From Lachnospiraceae bacterium (lineage in GTDB: Bacteria; Bacillota; Clostridia; Lachnospirales; Lachnospiraceae), in contig DNJM01000074.1 in NCBI GenBank assembly GCA_003489085.1, forward strand, positions 1,498 to 7,005: 5,508 nucleotides of DNA. The letters are read 5' to 3'. Under the pieces are notes generated by a model. It was given only the letters and a program-made list of their open reading frames with translations. It did not search any database and was not told the DNA's origin. Below are positions 5,162 to 5,508 of this stretch, piece by piece. Both the position numbers and the translations under genes were made by a program. Position 1 is the stretch's first letter, and each line of letters opens with the position of its first letter.

Positions 5162-5508
5162 GCCAGTCTAAATCTCCTCTGTCAAGAGCATGAATAATCA
5201 GTTCCGCTGTGGCAATATTGGTAGCCATTGGAATATTATACGTATCACATAATTTTACAACATCATTTACATCCGGTTCATTCGGCTTTGGATTAGACGG
5301 ATCTCTGAGAAAAATCAGAGCATCGATGTCATTCTGCCCGATCTGTGCACCCAGCTGCTGCATACCGCCTAATGGGCCTGCCAGATATTTGTGAATGGAC
5401 AGATTCGTAACCTCTTCAATCAGTCTGCCGGTTGTTCCGGTTGCATAAAGCTTATGCTTGCTTAAACTTCCTCTGTATGCAATACAGAAATTCTGCATCA
5501 GCTTCTTT
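5145..5508 (-). CDS. mgsA: Methylglyoxal synthase family protein, 5' end cut by window
   Basis: Methylglyoxal synthase converts dihydroxyacetone phosphate to methylglyoxal and phosphate in the cytoplasm. The frame stays open to the window edge (codons for KKL precede Met at 5498), so the true start, including the usual IALIAHD segment, lies outside. Visible hallmarks are LYATGTTGRLIEE (phosphate-binding), LAGPLGG.QQ.GA, IDALIFLRDP, EPDV and IPMATNIATAE. Two positions differ from E. coli MgsA. The Asp71 position (GGDQQ) is Met (codon 5361-5363), and the His98 position (PHDPDV) is Asn (codon 5280-5282). The Asp101 equivalent in EPDV is kept. The family is clear, but whether it has methylglyoxal synthase activity is doubtful. 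It overlaps the carboxypeptidase gene by 17 bases and is probably co-transcribed with it. Confidence 0.85.
   Translation of the reverse strand, partial: KKLMQNFCIAYRGSLSKHKLYATGTTGRLIEEVTNLSIHKYLAGPLGGMQQLGAQIGQNDIDALIFLRDPSNPKPNEPDVNDVVKLCDTYNIPMATNIATAELIIHALDRGDLDWREMYK
5174..5179 (-). promoter_or_regulatory. Ribosome binding site for the GTG-started carboxypeptidase
   Basis: GAGGAG on the minus strand lies inside the last codons of the methylglyoxal synthase-like gene, 12 bases before GTG at 5159-5161. The spacer is long, and the overlap of the two genes suggests translational coupling. Confidence 0.5.

Overview
The window looks like chromosomal DNA of a Gram-positive anaerobe of the class Clostridia, most likely family Lachnospiraceae. 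The support is a sepF-ylmH division cluster preceded by yggS, a HlyD-like membrane protein and a YtqA/YhcC-type radical SAM gene, strong AGGAGG-type ribosome binding sites, use of GTG and TTG starts, and moderate GC content. The family placement is inferred from gene content and protein style, not from a search. No rRNA, tRNA, CRISPR array or mobile element was seen.

Layout, right to left, because nearly everything reads on the minus strand. At the right edge lies the 3' part of a methylglyoxal synthase-family gene (5145 to beyond 5508). It overlaps a GTG-started gene for a lipoprotein D-Ala-D-Ala carboxypeptidase (4190-5161). That transcript ends in a hairpin terminator (4160-4182). A second, longer bidirectional hairpin (4106-4140) serves the convergent gene. 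That gene is a lone plus-strand 68-residue DUF378 membrane protein (3858-4064).

A divergent intergenic region of 79 bases (3779-3857) separates it from a five-gene minus-strand operon: radical SAM protein (2810-3778), HlyD-like membrane protein (1411-2817), yggS (701-1396), sepF (129-680) and the start of ylmH (1-115). Gaps inside this operon run from an 8-base overlap to 20 bases, so co-transcription and translational coupling are likely.

The common theme is envelope growth and division. SepF anchors FtsZ to the membrane. YlmH and YggS are its classical neighbours in Gram-positive bacteria. The carboxypeptidase trims peptidoglycan peptides. The HlyD-like protein is a single-pass membrane protein with an extracellular adaptor-like part but no transporter beside it.

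The most notable observations are: (1) the methylglyoxal synthase-like protein has Met and Asn where E. coli MgsA has the catalytic residues Asp71 and His98; (2) the HlyD-like adaptor sits orphaned in a division operon; (3) a (TA)5 repeat lies between the sepF ribosome binding site and its start codon; (4) SepF has a strongly Asp-rich then basic linker; (5) the radical SAM protein has an extra C-terminal CxxC. I did not find a clear, wholly new multi-gene system.
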